A DNA stretch of 64,000 nt from Macrolepiota albuminosa. Lineage: Eukaryota > Basidiomycota > Agaricomycetes > Agaricales > Agaricaceae. Position numbers and translations under genes: made by a program. This document shows positions 19,089 to 30,500 of this stretch, one piece after another. Each line of letters opens with the position of its first letter. The stretch's first letter is position 1. The notes below the pieces were generated by a model, which was not told where the DNA came from, made no database searches, and saw only the letters and a list, made by a program, of their open reading frames with translations. Location: positions 310,001 through 374,000 of the forward strand of contig JAMWFC010000066.1 in the NCBI GenBank assembly GCA_027475525.1, in the 5' to 3' direction.

Positions 19089-20528
19089 TTATCTTCTAAA
19101 AGCTAGAGTCAATTTTATAAAGGATTCGTGCAACGTAGGTATTGCTTGAAGATAGGGCGCGAGGATCTGTTCATGCTTGGAAAGGTATCCGTAAAAGGCG
19201 TCGCTGGACCATCTTCCAATCGCTTTCATCGCTTCGAACGGAACCTCTCTCATGAGGTATTCCAGTGTGGCACCTATTCTGATGCCGTGGCCTTGTAAAG
19301 GCTCGAGATTTGCAGCTACTGCTGCCTTAGTTAACACCTCTAAAAACTTCTTTTTTGTCAACGCTGTTGGCTTTCCTTTTTTATTCCTGTACGCGAACAG
19401 GGGTCCGTCCACTGGTGGGGCGTTTACTCGGAGATGAGTTTCGAGAGCTCTTTGCGGGTCTGACATACCACTCTGCGCTGCCCATGACACCGTTTCCCCA
19501 TGTACTGCTGTTTTAGTTTGAGGTAGGTGAAAGGCCGTTGTCGCCAATCCTGCTCTGTCTGTCGATTTTCCTATGTCTTTCGGTTTCACATGAAGAGCTG
19601 GGTTGAACGCGGATAATGTTGGCACAGTAAATTTGCCTAGCCTGGCTGCGCTGTAAAAGCACGTTGTTGCACATGCAAACACTGCGGCGTGAAGTGGGTT
19701 AGGCTGTGTGTCAGCCATGCCTAGTTGAATGTACATCGCTTCTAGAAACAATGGTGTGCACGGGCTTCTCTTCTTTTTCTTTGCAGTGCTCGGTGTTAGT
19801 CTCTCTGCTGCTTTCAACAGCGCCCTGGCCCGGTTCTCATCAATACTCCAGTCCAGTCCGTGTAACAGATGCCACGCCTTGATCCCGGCCATGAAATTTT
19901 CGATAGCTGACTTAGAGTAAGCTCCTGCTAGAGCTGCCATAAACGCTTCTACCATGTCAACAGCAACCGGTGCCCGACGCTCTTCCGGAATATTCCGAGA
20001 ATCACAAAAAACGTGAAACAGCAGTAAATCTGTCCTGTACGTTTCTTTCATTGAGGTGGCCCATGCTTCGTTTAAAACTTCGAAAACTCTCTTCTCGTCC
20101 TCTTCAGTGACGAGTTGCTGTGAACTCATGCTCAAACTTCGATCTATTGCATGGCTGGGTCGCCACAACCTAAGCCTTTCTCTTGCCAGGACGTGAGGTC
20201 GCAACTCCGACAGTCTAGGCTTCAATCCCACTGCATAAGGCTGGGGTTTGCGTTTGATTTCTGGGTTTGTTATATTTAGTGCTGTGTTGAAACGTTCACG
20301 CGTCGTTCCAGAACTGCGCATACGAGAACCATTCTTCATCTCGTTGTTCCGAGACATTTCTCGGTGATGAGCCGGTTGGTGTCTGAAGGTGCGTACTTTC
20401 TCTAGCATAATCTGTTCGCTCTTCTCTGACCACTCTATCTCCCGCATCTTCAGCTTCTTCGAAGTCTGCGACGAAGGCTGTGAGAGGGTTGGAAAGTTCA
20501 ATTTTTGGCAAGAGGAGGTTTCAGGCAT
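19089..20528 (-). CDS. Tyrosine recombinase of Ngaro-like retrotransposon copy 2
   Basis: 479 residues, intact. Catalyses insertion of the circular cDNA. An N-terminal, mostly hydrophilic region is followed by a core-binding-like segment (AFMAALAGAYSKSAIENFMA) and the catalytic domain: FYSAARLG (Arg), HGIRIGATLEYL (His-x-x-Arg), IGRWSSDAFYGYL (Tyr). The start chosen is the ATG at 20526-20528, which overlaps the TGA of the RT-RNase H frame by 8 nt; translation could be by reinitiation or +1 shift. Copy 1 shares the frame relation but lacks that TGA, so the true arrangement may be a continued overlap. The stop at 19089 lies only 70 bp from the gypsy 3' LTR. Confidence 0.88.
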   Translation of the reverse strand: MPETSSCQKLNFPTLSQPSSQTSKKLKMREIEWSEKSEQIMLEKVRTFRHQPAHHREMSRNNEMKNGSRMRSSGTTRERFNTALNITNPEIKRKPQPYAVGLKPRLSELRPHVLARERLRLWRPSHAIDRSLSMSSQQLVTEEDEKRVFEVLNEAWATSMKETYRTDLLLFHVFCDSRNIPEERRAPVAVDMVEAFMAALAGAYSKSAIENFMAGIKAWHLLHGLDWSIDENRARALLKAAERLTPSTAKKKKRSPCTPLFLEAMYIQLGMADTQPNPLHAAVFACATTCFYSAARLGKFTVPTLSAFNPALHVKPKDIGKSTDRAGLATTAFHLPQTKTAVHGETVSWAAQSGMSDPQRALETHLRVNAPPVDGPLFAYRNKKGKPTALTKKKFLEVLTKAAVAANLEPLQGHGIRIGATLEYLMREVPFEAMKAIGRWSSDAFYGYLSKHEQILAPYLQAIPTLHESFIKLTLAFRR

Positions 20529-22647
20529 AGTACTCCCCTCGTGATGGGCCGTCTGCAGGATTGGTTGTGCTTTGTACGTATCTCGTGCAAATTTCAATTC
20601 TAGATTGTTCGCACAGTGTGTGTACCAATTTGAAGACTTCGTTGGTGGCTTTGTTTCTACTCCTTCCTGACCACCAACCTTCAACGATGCCATGGTTGTC
20701 TCCATAGACTTTAAATCTGCTCCCAGTGGATCTTGTGCGGTCAATGGTGGCCGCCAAGCAGAAAAAACCAACTGCCTCCACCCAGCCAATATCCCATCCT
20801 TGGCTTTTCCACCCTGGACGCAATGTCCAGGCTCTCCAGCGCTCTCCGATCGTGATGCCGATCCCAGTTGAGGAACTTGCGTCGGAGTAAGCGAGTAAGT
20901 CGACATACGGTTGAGACTCGCATATCGCTCTCTCCATTGGCTGAGATAGTACTCGCTGCCACCAGAGCAGGTCTTCTTTTGTGCGTTTGGGAGGGGAACG
21001 TGGCATGAACGGACGACTACCGAACAGTCCCAAGAAGGCTTCCAGGCTTGTAAGATACGCTCTACCTTGTGGGACGATGAAGCAAGCATGTAGCAGTTTT
21101 CCGTACAATTTTTGGACGTCTTCTAGCACGTGAGTTCGAGATTTACTCCATTCAGCAATAGCTTGCTGATACTTGTCTCTTTTTTCCGCAGGGAGACTGA
21201 CACGCCGTAGGCGAATATCCCACACAAAGCTGATATAGGCGACTGACTCCTGAAATGGCACATCCTTGAAAGTCTCCCAGGGTATGCCCAGATGCTCCGA
21301 CAGATCATCAATGTCTTGCAATGCGTAAGTAAACATTTGATCCTCTTCTGAACGAGGAGAAACAGATGAAAGATCAATGATAGGCAGTGACTGGTCTTCG
21401 TCATATTCTTCAAATTCATCCTCAAAGTTCTTGGCTCCCTGGAACCAGATTCTACCTCCTTTGTGCATCTTTCCGTCTCCTTCTTGTATTTCACTGGCCC
21501 ATTTTTTGCGCTGCAGGTTGTAGGAGTCCACAAACACTTTCCGAATGCGGAAAAAAATATGATCATCGACCCATTTGGAGAGGGGGCCCATGCCATTTGA
21601 TCTAAAGATTTGCGCACCCGCATCACCCACGGCACCATAGCAGCCACAGCCTGAGCCCAAGCCAAAGCAATCCATGGTGTCGATGGCATAGTTGTTTTGC
21701 CCACGGAGTCTGACAACGATTCCCGGCCATTGAGAGGGCTTGATTGGGACGGTTCTGTAAGCTTCCTTGACGTCTCGGGTAGCAGCTTGTGATCTGGGTG
21801 GCAATCTGGCAATGAGTGTGTAAATCAATTTGAAGGTACCCCAGGTACATGGGAATTGAGATGAATCGATGGAGCTATTGACGGAATGAATGCCGGTGAG
21901 CCTGGACGTCGAGTATGGGAATGATAAGTTTTGTATGAGTCGAAATTTGCCTGGTTTGTTAGGCTTGGGTATGATGCTGAGTGGAGAAGTTTGAAACGGT
22001 CCAAGGACTTCCTCCACTTGCTCTTTTGTGAATGGCCCAGGATACCGGCCCTTGGCAAGTTCTTCATTGACCATCCTGTCAAACTCGCACGCCAAAGTTT
22101 CCACTGATTCCTTGTTCTCTGGAGTGAAGGTCTGCGTGATCTTGGGAATTCCTGCATCAAGCCCTGATGCCAGATCCTGTGCCAAGTTTGGAAATTCTTT
22201 TGCGGCACCTGCCTTTCGCAGCTGCTCATCCCAGGCATTGTGTTTATATGGTGAGGCAAATTCAAAGTGATTGTGCGAGAGAGCATTTTTGAGCTCCATG
22301 ATCTTTCTTGCCGCATCCTGAGCACTCGTGCTTGTGCTCGTGAGACATGATCCGGCATCCTCGCGGCTTCTGCCAATCTGTACATAGCTCTTTTCCATCG
22401 GGGCTGATGAGTCGATTGTGTTTGTTTCTCCTGACATAAGCTCTCTGACCATTCCAAAGATCTCTGGGTGTACAGTTCCAGATGTCGTGAGTATGGCGAC
22501 TGAGGCACACTGCACAGGCTGCGTTGGCTGATGTAGCTGATTCAGTCGATGAGCCTGCACGGGAACGAAAAAACTTGTTTCCTTTCTTAAGCTTTGGCGA
22601 TTTCGCGCTCGGAGATAATGACCTTTTCCTCTTTCCTTTATGGGCAC
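20521..22647 (-). CDS. Reverse transcriptase-RNase H of Ngaro-like copy 2
   Basis: Intact 708-codon frame. The first 100 or so codons overlap the zinc-knuckle exon and are probably not used; RT homology starts around ARKIMELKNALSHNHFEF. RT motif A, RDVKEAYRT, is near residue 291; a Gly/Cys-rich GLGSGCGCYG stretch precedes the catalytic WVDDHIFF (Asp361-Asp362). RNase H: AYSDASSSTGIGI (Asp589), WVEAVGFF (Glu), VYGDNHGIVEGWW (Asp) and NPADGPSRG. No protease, integrase or methyltransferase is visible. Order gag - RT - RNase H - YR is that of Ngaro/DIRS-type elements. Confidence 0.9.
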   Translation of the reverse strand: MPIKERGKGHYLRARNRQSLRKETSFFVPVQAHRLNQLHQPTQPVQCASVAILTTSGTVHPEIFGMVRELMSGETNTIDSSAPMEKSYVQIGRSREDAGSCLTSTSTSAQDAARKIMELKNALSHNHFEFASPYKHNAWDEQLRKAGAAKEFPNLAQDLASGLDAGIPKITQTFTPENKESVETLACEFDRMVNEELAKGRYPGPFTKEQVEEVLGPFQTSPLSIIPKPNKPGKFRLIQNLSFPYSTSRLTGIHSVNSSIDSSQFPCTWGTFKLIYTLIARLPPRSQAATRDVKEAYRTVPIKPSQWPGIVVRLRGQNNYAIDTMDCFGLGSGCGCYGAVGDAGAQIFRSNGMGPLSKWVDDHIFFRIRKVFVDSYNLQRKKWASEIQEGDGKMHKGGRIWFQGAKNFEDEFEEYDEDQSLPIIDLSSVSPRSEEDQMFTYALQDIDDLSEHLGIPWETFKDVPFQESVAYISFVWDIRLRRVSLPAEKRDKYQQAIAEWSKSRTHVLEDVQKLYGKLLHACFIVPQGRAYLTSLEAFLGLFGSRPFMPRSPPKRTKEDLLWWQRVLSQPMERAICESQPYVDLLAYSDASSSTGIGITIGERWRAWTLRPGWKSQGWDIGWVEAVGFFCLAATIDRTRSTGSRFKVYGDNHGIVEGWWSGRSRNKATNEVFKLVHTLCEQSRIEICTRYVQSTTNPADGPSRGEYYA

Positions 22648-22686
22648 TCGAGGACCCCAGCATATCGTTCTTTAGCGTGCTCAGTT
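22262..22686 (-). CDS. Zinc-knuckle exon of Ngaro-like copy 2
   Basis: Follows an AG acceptor at 22687-22688. Codes a basic Ser-rich stretch, then CAVCLSRHTHDIWNC, a CCCH-like part (CTDWQKPRGC with later His and Cys) and the knuckle CSGCGKKDHGAQKC. Presumed to bind the element RNA. The frame ends at 22262 within the RT frame, +1 to it, as in copy 1. Confidence 0.72.
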
Positions 22687-23123
22687 CTGCGGTGGACACA
22701 ATTTTCCACATATTGCGACACCATTGACATTTCAACGGGATAAAATTATGGCGCGGTTTTGGTACATGTACGGTGCACATAATATATAGTATGGCACAGA
22801 CGTTCGCATCAGGTGCGATCGTCCATAGTATGGCACAGGTAGATTCATTCATTTTGAACGAAGCCACCCCATTTAATGCGAATGCAGACGACCAAGGTCA
22901 TGAGCACAGGATAACGCAGGCGATTCCGAGGAGTCGCCAATCAATAAAGCAGACAAGATTGTCGTCATTAAATAACGAATCGCATGTTACCACACGTTGA
23001 GCAGAAAGCATATCGATTTTGCGATTAATTGAGCAAACACCATTGAGACAGATACGATAATGGATGTAGATAGGATGAGCTGCCGTCAGGGTCCGTCTCA
23101 ATGCGTGGTTACTAGACACTCAC
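22687..23123 (-). other. Conserved intron in gag of Ngaro-like copy 2
   Basis: 437 nt, GTGAGTGTC at the donor and CCGCAG at the acceptor. Joins gag (883 nt, one base over) to the zinc-knuckle exon in frame. If unspliced, translation ends seven codons into the intron (stop at 23098). Confidence 0.6.
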
Positions 23124-24006
23124 CGGCCATGATGGCACTCCTCTTCGTGTCATAAACCTGATCCTTCAGGGTTCTTAATGCCCGGTCGTCAATGAGCCCG
23201 ACATCGAAGATGCCATCGCGCGGTGGATTTTTAATCTGACGATGCCATTCACGGCGCACTCGGGCTTGATAAAGAGTGAGAACTTTAAGGCCGTCTGCCC
23301 CTTCGTTTCGAAGCTTATGATTGGTCAACCGGAAAAAGAACGTGTGCATCGCATCGACCATGTTGTTAGGCCATTTCTCTTGAACTATGTGTTCGAGAAA
23401 ATTGGTCGACGCGATGCATAGCTGATCCCATGTTAGCTCTTCGTCCTGCGCAGCTTTTCCTTTCGCCTTGACGTTGACCACCGGTTTCAGCGCTAAAATG
23501 TCATCTTCTCTCGCTAAGGTGAAAATGTCGTTTGAACCAACCGACTCGTTTCTAGCAGCTTCAGCTCTGCCTTCAGGGGTAAAATAACTCAGCTCGATGT
23601 ATTCTCGCTCCCTCAGTTTTTTGATAGCGAAGCGCGCCGGGGGGTATTCGATTACTTCAGGTACCGGCTTACCGACTACAAGGTTTGGACCTTCTTCTTC
23701 GCTCGAGGGTGACTGGCCTCTCGACAGCGTGGACTGTAGAGTGTTACTTTCATCTTGATTTCTGTGTGCTTCCCCTCTCCCTTGCTGTCCTCTTCTTGCT
23801 TCTGCTTCTCTCTCCTCGCGTTCTGCCTCCCAGACTGCCTTCCTACGTTCTAAACCTTCTCTCCACAGATTTACTAAGATTTCTGCCGCTTGTTCATTGT
23901 TAATATCGTTTCTGCCGTGCATTACTGCTTCTCTGGTAAAGCCGAATTCATCTTTCGAAAAGTCTGGGGGAATTTCCGTGTGGGGGTCTACCGTGAGCGT
24001 AATCAT
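23124..24006 (-). CDS. Gag-like protein of Ngaro-like copy 2
   Basis: Intact Gag-like exon, about 294 codons to the splice donor (302 if unspliced). Starts MITLTVDPHTEIPPDF. A charged coiled-coil-like segment (EAEREEREAEARR) lies near residues 60-75, and a conserved C-terminal half contains EYPPARFAIKKLREREY and VDAMHTFFFRLTNHKLRNEG. No assigned domain. Position and conservation in both copies support a structural role. The ATG at 24006 is the first in frame after the leader repeat. Confidence 0.75.
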
Positions 24007-24079
24007 GACTTAGATTTTAGACTATACGTGAACAGAGCTTTTTATCGATTCCACTTCTTAAGCCCTATACGAAGTACTA

Positions 24080-24238
24080 AAATTTTTGCTGTCGTAGGCT
24101 TGTCGGGTACGAGAACGCAACGAAAACTCTGAGGGTGGTGACACGAAGCAAAAGGGAATTCGTGTGACAGCACCGCCACCCTCAGTCAAAGACCACACCC
24201 TTTCCGTCGTTCGACTCTCACGACTGACAGGCCAGCCA
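24080..24238 (-). repeat. Repeat A1, 5' end of Ngaro-like copy 2
   Basis: 159 bp nearly identical to 5386-5544, including the 57-bp palindrome (24129-24185). The outer border at 24238 is where the homology stops, so it marks the end of the element and the start of host flank. Confidence 0.8.
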
Positions 24239-24513
24239 CCACTCTCTCGTGCCTCGTGACTGTCAGGCCAGCTCACTCTGAGATGATGCGGACGCTCATC
24301 AGCTAGATCTCTTATAGGGTATCTCTCGCATAATTTGCTAATGAGTTCCTATTTTGCAGAATGGGATAGTACATTAGAATGATCTAAGAAAGACAATAAC
24401 AGTACAACAGGCACTACATACAGGTTTCATGGAATAGTGATTGGATATATGACTGCACGAAAGCTTGGATAACAATAAGTATAACAGAAATGCGCGAAGA
24501 AAAATAATCAGGA
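24239..24513. other. Host flank / 3' region of the UNC80-like gene
   Basis: No ORF or repeat recognised. Probably 3' UTR and terminator of the gene ending at 24514 plus the insertion border of the Ngaro-like element. Confidence 0.4.
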
Positions 24514-27500
24514 TCATTGTCGTGAGAGTCCAGTTTCTGGCAGGTCCATGAGGCCGCTTTCATCCTCCAAACTTCGGGCCAACTCGTCAAATTCTTCTAA
24601 CAACTCGTCTGTCTCCCTTGCAATAGCATCAAGAGCTTCCGTCTCGGTCCACATCGTCGTAGGTACATCATCACCGTCAATCTCCTGGTTCTGTGGCATT
24701 GGCAACAGGTTTTCATAACCCATTAGCTTCTGGACCGTGCGTATTCGCTTATAAGTGGCACGAGCGAGTGCTACCGACTTGATTTTAGTCGTCATCGTCA
24801 TGCCATCCAGTTCCTTCCCTCTGCCTGGAGAAGGGGTACGCCCAAGGATGGAGATTGGGCCAAGATGGACAATTTTGGGGTCCTTAACATCACGAGGAGA
24901 CGAAAGGACGTCATATCCTGGTTGCCTGCCCGCTTCGAGTGAAACGAGAGAAGACATCGGATATAAATAATGCGGAGAGGACTGTGATGCAATCATGGGC
25001 GATGAACCAGAAGATCCAGGAGACAGCATTCCTGAAACATGTCTTCGGGGCTTGGAAAAGACAGTCGATGATATGTGCAGGCCGCGTAGATCATTGTACC
25101 AATACTGAAGGTCATGTTCTAGCCCGACGAGTTTCTCTATCACAAAAAACCTCATTTGGAGAATCAAAGGGTTACGATGGACACAAAGCAATTCCAAGAA
25201 GGACCAGAGAGAATAGTCAATTATACGGGGACGAGAGAAAGAACGTGGATGAAGCACGGTCAATGAGTTGCCAGAGACCGAGGATTGGAACGGATCAAGA
25301 TGAATGCTAGACTGTGGCGAATTTGTCGGAGACGGTAAAGGCGAAACATCACTGTAATTGATAGCAAAACCGGCATCTCCATCTGCTAGAATCTCAACAA
25401 AGAAGGCCCTGATTCGGGGCCAAATACCAGGAATGTATGAGGATAGTTCTGGCCCAGCGCGAACCACAATGACCTTGATAATCTGCAATGCGATGAGGAA
25501 GGAAGGGAGATGAGATTGTTTCGCATCATTCGATCGCTGTCGTCCTTGAGACCTGGATCTTTCCAAAAGATGCGATGTTTTTCTACACGTGGACATAGTA
25601 AACGATAATAAACGGATCCAAGCGTTCCTAATTGCATCTCGATGCCACTTTTCAAGTTGGTCATCTCGGAGATGGATTGTTTCCGTCTTGAGTGAAAGAA
25701 CAAGGGGAAACACCACTCCAGCAAGGTAATCATAGGAAGGAACCCGTTTTTCAACTTCTGCCACTACATCGGCACCACGGAGGAAGACACACTGCACAAT
25801 GAGTGTGACAATGCTATGACGACTCGGCAGGGACATCAAAATATTTGTCGATGCCGCCGTTTCACAGGACGACAAGGCAGAAGCACATATGCATGAGACT
25901 ACGGCACGTGAAAACCGTGGTTGACTGGAATAGGTTGAACTGGCCACGAGTTCGGAGATAGTTTGGAATGTGCTCGAAAAGTCAATGACGGAGTTATAGT
26001 TAGCAATCAGAGGGGCCAGCTCCTCCAAAAGCGCCACTACAACTTTGAGATGTGGTGGGGTTTCCCGCATAAAAGAAGCACGGATGAAACTTGGTATAAA
26101 GTTGGAAATGCCGTAATTAACATCCAGAGGCACTTCTCTAAGCATTGTTCTAATTAGTTCAGTGGTGCGGAGCATAGCAGCCAAGGAGAGTAAACCGCCG
26201 GCACGAACATATGAAATTATCAAAGCCAGATAGTCTAATCGCATGGTCATGATGTTGCTCGCCGATCGTGACTTTTCCTGTAATCGATTCTCCAGTGTTT
26301 TCTCTGACGAATAAAAGTGGCCTTCGTCCAAATCAGAAGCCTTCAATTTGACGGATGTTTTCATGAGAAGGGTGGCTAAGGCATCAATTCCACCCCGTAG
26401 GATTTCCCTGGCGTTTGAAGAGGCATGGTATAAGTGGGGAGTCATATTGCGTAAAAGACGCAGAAGTTGTTCGGCTCGGATGATGGATGTATCGTGAGCG
26501 ATGACGGTGAGAAACAGGCGAACGAAATCGTCCATCCCGAGCTGATTGGTTTTGTACTCCTCAGGCAAGTCCAGGACAAGATGCTGGCTTTCACCAATGG
26601 CTTGATTTCTTCGTAAGAGGGTCAAAAATGTCTGAGGCTTTTCTTCGGCAGTGTTCATAATGAGAGCCTCCCGCTCCTGAACTCTGTTCGCGTCGTGAAT
26701 TCCAGCTGCATCCGGTGTCGAAAGGAGTACGCCTCTGCGTAGAGCAAAAAAAAGGTTGTATATGCTCTTTACAAGTGGCTCAACATCAATATGTGGCAAG
26801 GCGATTACATGAGCCAATATATCCAGTGTCTGAAAGACAAATGACTCCTGGTGAAGCGCGTAGAAACGATTCGCTCCGTACTCTATAGCTAATTTGATAC
26901 CCGGATGGTCTTGGGCTTCGGTGTAAAGTTTGATAAGTGCTGGCATGAAGAGGGCGTAACCGCCACCAGAAGTGAAGAGTCGACGAAACCGAGTACTAGC
27001 GACCATTAAAGCTATGGTACTAAGTCAGGAGCAAGGACAATCTGTGTTTGACGAGAAATGAACCCACCTATGATTACTTGACTGACGATGCCAATATCAT
27101 CGCCATGCACCAGGAGGATACGATTCAAACCGTCAATGAGGATAGCTAATTCATTGCGATCGTTTAAATGTCGTGACATGGAACGAAAAATTTGTGCAAT
27201 AAGTATAACATGACTCCGGGAAAGCATAAGGGATAGGCCTGTCAGACTAGGGTTGATTATTTCTTTTTTTCCTCTGGAAGGCACGAAATCTGTCAATTCC
27301 AGAAATGATTGATTGCTCGGAGCTGTTGTTGGGAGCTCTAGACGTGACATGCTTCTTCTGACGAGCTGTACATCATGATGGTTCCTTTTCAACATGGCTA
27401 GGAGCAGCATGTTTTGCGAGACACGGATGGTCGTTATTGCTACCAGATCAGGTGGCAACCTCTTGAATGGATTGCTGGATTGCTCAAGGCTTCTGGGAAA

Positions 27501-30500
27501 CATAGACCCGGGAGGTGCAGAAGAGAAAAACCAAAGAGAACCGGAAGGGACGAGAAAAGGCTCGATCTTCGCTCGTCGAATGTCACGTATAGACAGACCA
27601 CTGACTTGGGTAACAAGACGTGTCAGGATGGGAAGAGTATGAGCAAAGTCTTGCAGGGCATCAGTTTCCTCAGGTTGGCGACTTGCCCATTTCAGAAATC
27701 CAGCCACGTTGTTGAATAAGGAATGCGACATAGGATATGGCAGAACTTTGTGTACATGAAGAAAGGTATTCAGTATCACAACTGCAGATTGGATGTCCTT
27801 CTGTTCTCCTGCGAATAAATCTAGTACTGGACGGCCAATCAGAGTAGGGTCATTGCGCATTATATCAAGCAATGTTGATCGAGCAGCGGACGAGACCGCC
27901 AAGTTGGAATCAAACATTAACGATGCCAGACGAGGAAGCACGACAGCTAGGGATGGAACGAAGACGGCTCTACGTTTCAAAGCAATAATGGGTCCACCGG
28001 TGCTTGAACTACGTCGTAATAATCCAGTATCTTCAATCTTGTCTCCTGTCAGAGGGGGTAGGGATCCCAAGTTCCACATCGTCGGCGAAGGAGGTGGTGC
28101 AACATCTGGGCCAATGTTTTCTAGGCGATCTAATTGCTGAGACGAGAGTAGAGATATCGGAACCTTTATCCATCCTTGATGTTGGTCAACAGGGGCATCG
28201 TCATGATTCCATCCAATTTCAACCAAACGCTTTCTCAGCTCGGCAGGGAGATTGTCTTTCATTTCGTCAGGATCATCTTCTCGAATATATGTAGTGGAAC
28301 CGATGTCAGTTGAGACAAAAGCAAGCGGTCCTCTAGCTACTTTGAAAGGACGCCGCGCACGATCCGCAACGAACTGTTGAGAGATGATTTGGTAACGCCA
28401 GTTGAAGAGAATTCCAATCTTGTATATAGCATTCAGCTTTGTGGTATCATTAGAGCTTAAAAATAAATCATCAGGAAGCGCTTTAATGACTAGGGACTAG
28501 GGAAAGCTTTTTACCTCTGCAAATCGACTCCAATGACCGCCGAAAGGTCCGTAGGAATCTTTTCGGCGCATTGCATTATGAGAAAACACACCTGCCGGAA
28601 TCGGCTTATTACGCTAGAGCAGAATATTCAGAGCACATACCGCAGCGGTCAGAGAAGCATCTCCGTCATTTCGAAGTAGATCCCAAAGGTATGGGCAGAG
28701 ACGACGATACTCTATTGGAGTTAGCAGCGTTGACATCGTGACCAACAGTTTCATGGCCTTCCTCACAAATCCCTTTGAAATTGAAGTTAACAAAGATTGC
28801 CTTTGGACAAACATGGCCACCAAGTCAGCCAAGGTAGTTGAACGCTGATCATCTCCTGATTGTGGCTTTTGAAGCGACTTGGATAGAAACATCGTACTTC
28901 GACGCTGAAGGACAACTTGGTTGAGCAGATCAAAGCACGAAAAACAATATTACCTGACTCGTGGACCGAATACCGTCTTCTGCAGCCAAGTACAATCCAT
29001 GTATCTGACCGATTGTACTCTTTTCTTCTTCCTCGCGATCGAAGCTATCATCTGCGTAGATATCTATATACCATCCAACTGTTTGAAGAAGCCAAGGAGC
29101 ACTGAAAGTCATGACTTATGTATGGAGGCAAATTCAGTGGCGATAACTCTACTCACGGGTTTAGAGAACGAGTTAACAGCCTCATCACCCTGAGCAGAAC
29201 ACAAAAAAGCAAGCGCTGGGACGTAGTCAATAAAGTTGTGCGTTCCTTAATCTCTTTTATGCGGCGAGTCTTTGATATTAGAGTTGAATAAGCTCACCCT
29301 AGCCTCTACCAGGATAGCAAGACGTGGTTCTAAGGCCGCGATGAATTTGCACGTCTCAGCCCATGAACTATCAGGGCACTGTGAAAAGACATCACGCCTT
29401 GAGTCAGTCGGATTACAGGAATGCTTGATACAAGCAAAAAGAAAACTGACGGAGGATGTCTCTTTCTCATGTCGTGCATTCTGTAGGAATGCAATCAACT
29501 CCAACATTACGACGGCTTGGCCAATTCGCGTTTTCGTCCACGTCTTATGTTGCGTTTCTGAATCTTTCTTCCCACGGTCACTCATCAACGCTACAGCGAC
29601 CATTTCCGCATCGCGTGTCCAAAAGTTGGGGAAAAATTTAGAGACAATGCTAATAACGCAAAGGTGGTTGATGATGCTGAGCTCTTTTGATGAAGCCGCG
29701 CATAGGAAGAGTGGTTTGTAGAAGATCTGAGGATATAACCGTGCGACAGTGTCTAGGAGATTGGTGAGTGAAATACAGGGGAATGGTGGCGGTCCATCGA
29801 CGAGTCTCTATCGTTGAGTGAACGACCAGTCGGCAGTTGGAAAATGATAAGCTCACGTCATACAAAAGTGGCAACACCAAAGTCACCATGGGCTTCCTGA
29901 CTTCGTCATCAAGAAGCCTAATTAAAGTTGAAATTTTGAAGATGATGTTTGTCCAGGTCCCCTTGGATATCTAGGTCATGAAATGAATCAATATACAGAT
30001 GGTATACGGAAAATGGGGCACTTGCAATGTCTTGAAGGGTTAAATCTAGATGACACTTCCAAACTGAAGGGCCACGGTACCAAGTATGTAGTAATGATAG
30101 CCCCCATTGTACTGGTCCTTTGGCTCTATCCATGCAGATAAGTTCAAGAACAACTTTGATGATGTTAATTTTCGCTTCCTGCTTGACGGCATTTCCCAAT
30201 GCATCCACATCAGGAATTAATCGACTTTGAATAAGCTGGGAAGCACACTGAGCTCTTTGCAATGACGGCCCCTGGTCCAGAGGCACGGAAAGAATATCAA
30301 GTAAAGCACGACTGAAGGCGTGAAGAGCGCGAGCGTAGATCGCCGAGAGTAAAGGCGTAAATTCCATCTCTGCCGGGCTTTTGATCCAGTACCGCTCAAC
30401 GTGCTGTAACAACCATACCCTACTGTCGTTAGGGCAATCTTCGATGCACCGTAATGAGGCTTCGAGGAGTATAACCTCTCGGATTAGTTTCTTGTCATCT

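Noticed and set aside
19089..21089. Recombinase of copy 2 starting at 21089 with a 186-residue extension
   Set aside because: The extension overlaps RNase H in another frame and has no counterpart of its own; the ATG at 20528 is preferred.
28497..28616. In-frame TAG codons at 28497-28499 and 28614-28616 suggesting that the UNC80-like gene is a pseudogene
   Set aside because: Both fall inside introns. Using the 49-nt intron 28592-28640 and the 59-nt intron 28456-28514 gives matching phases and a better protein (SAVIGVDLQ).
29246..29297. TAA in the exon near 29248 and an apparent frame change before 29157-29245
   Set aside because: The 52-nt intron 29246-29297 with exon 29157-29245 in the next frame agrees in phase on both sides.
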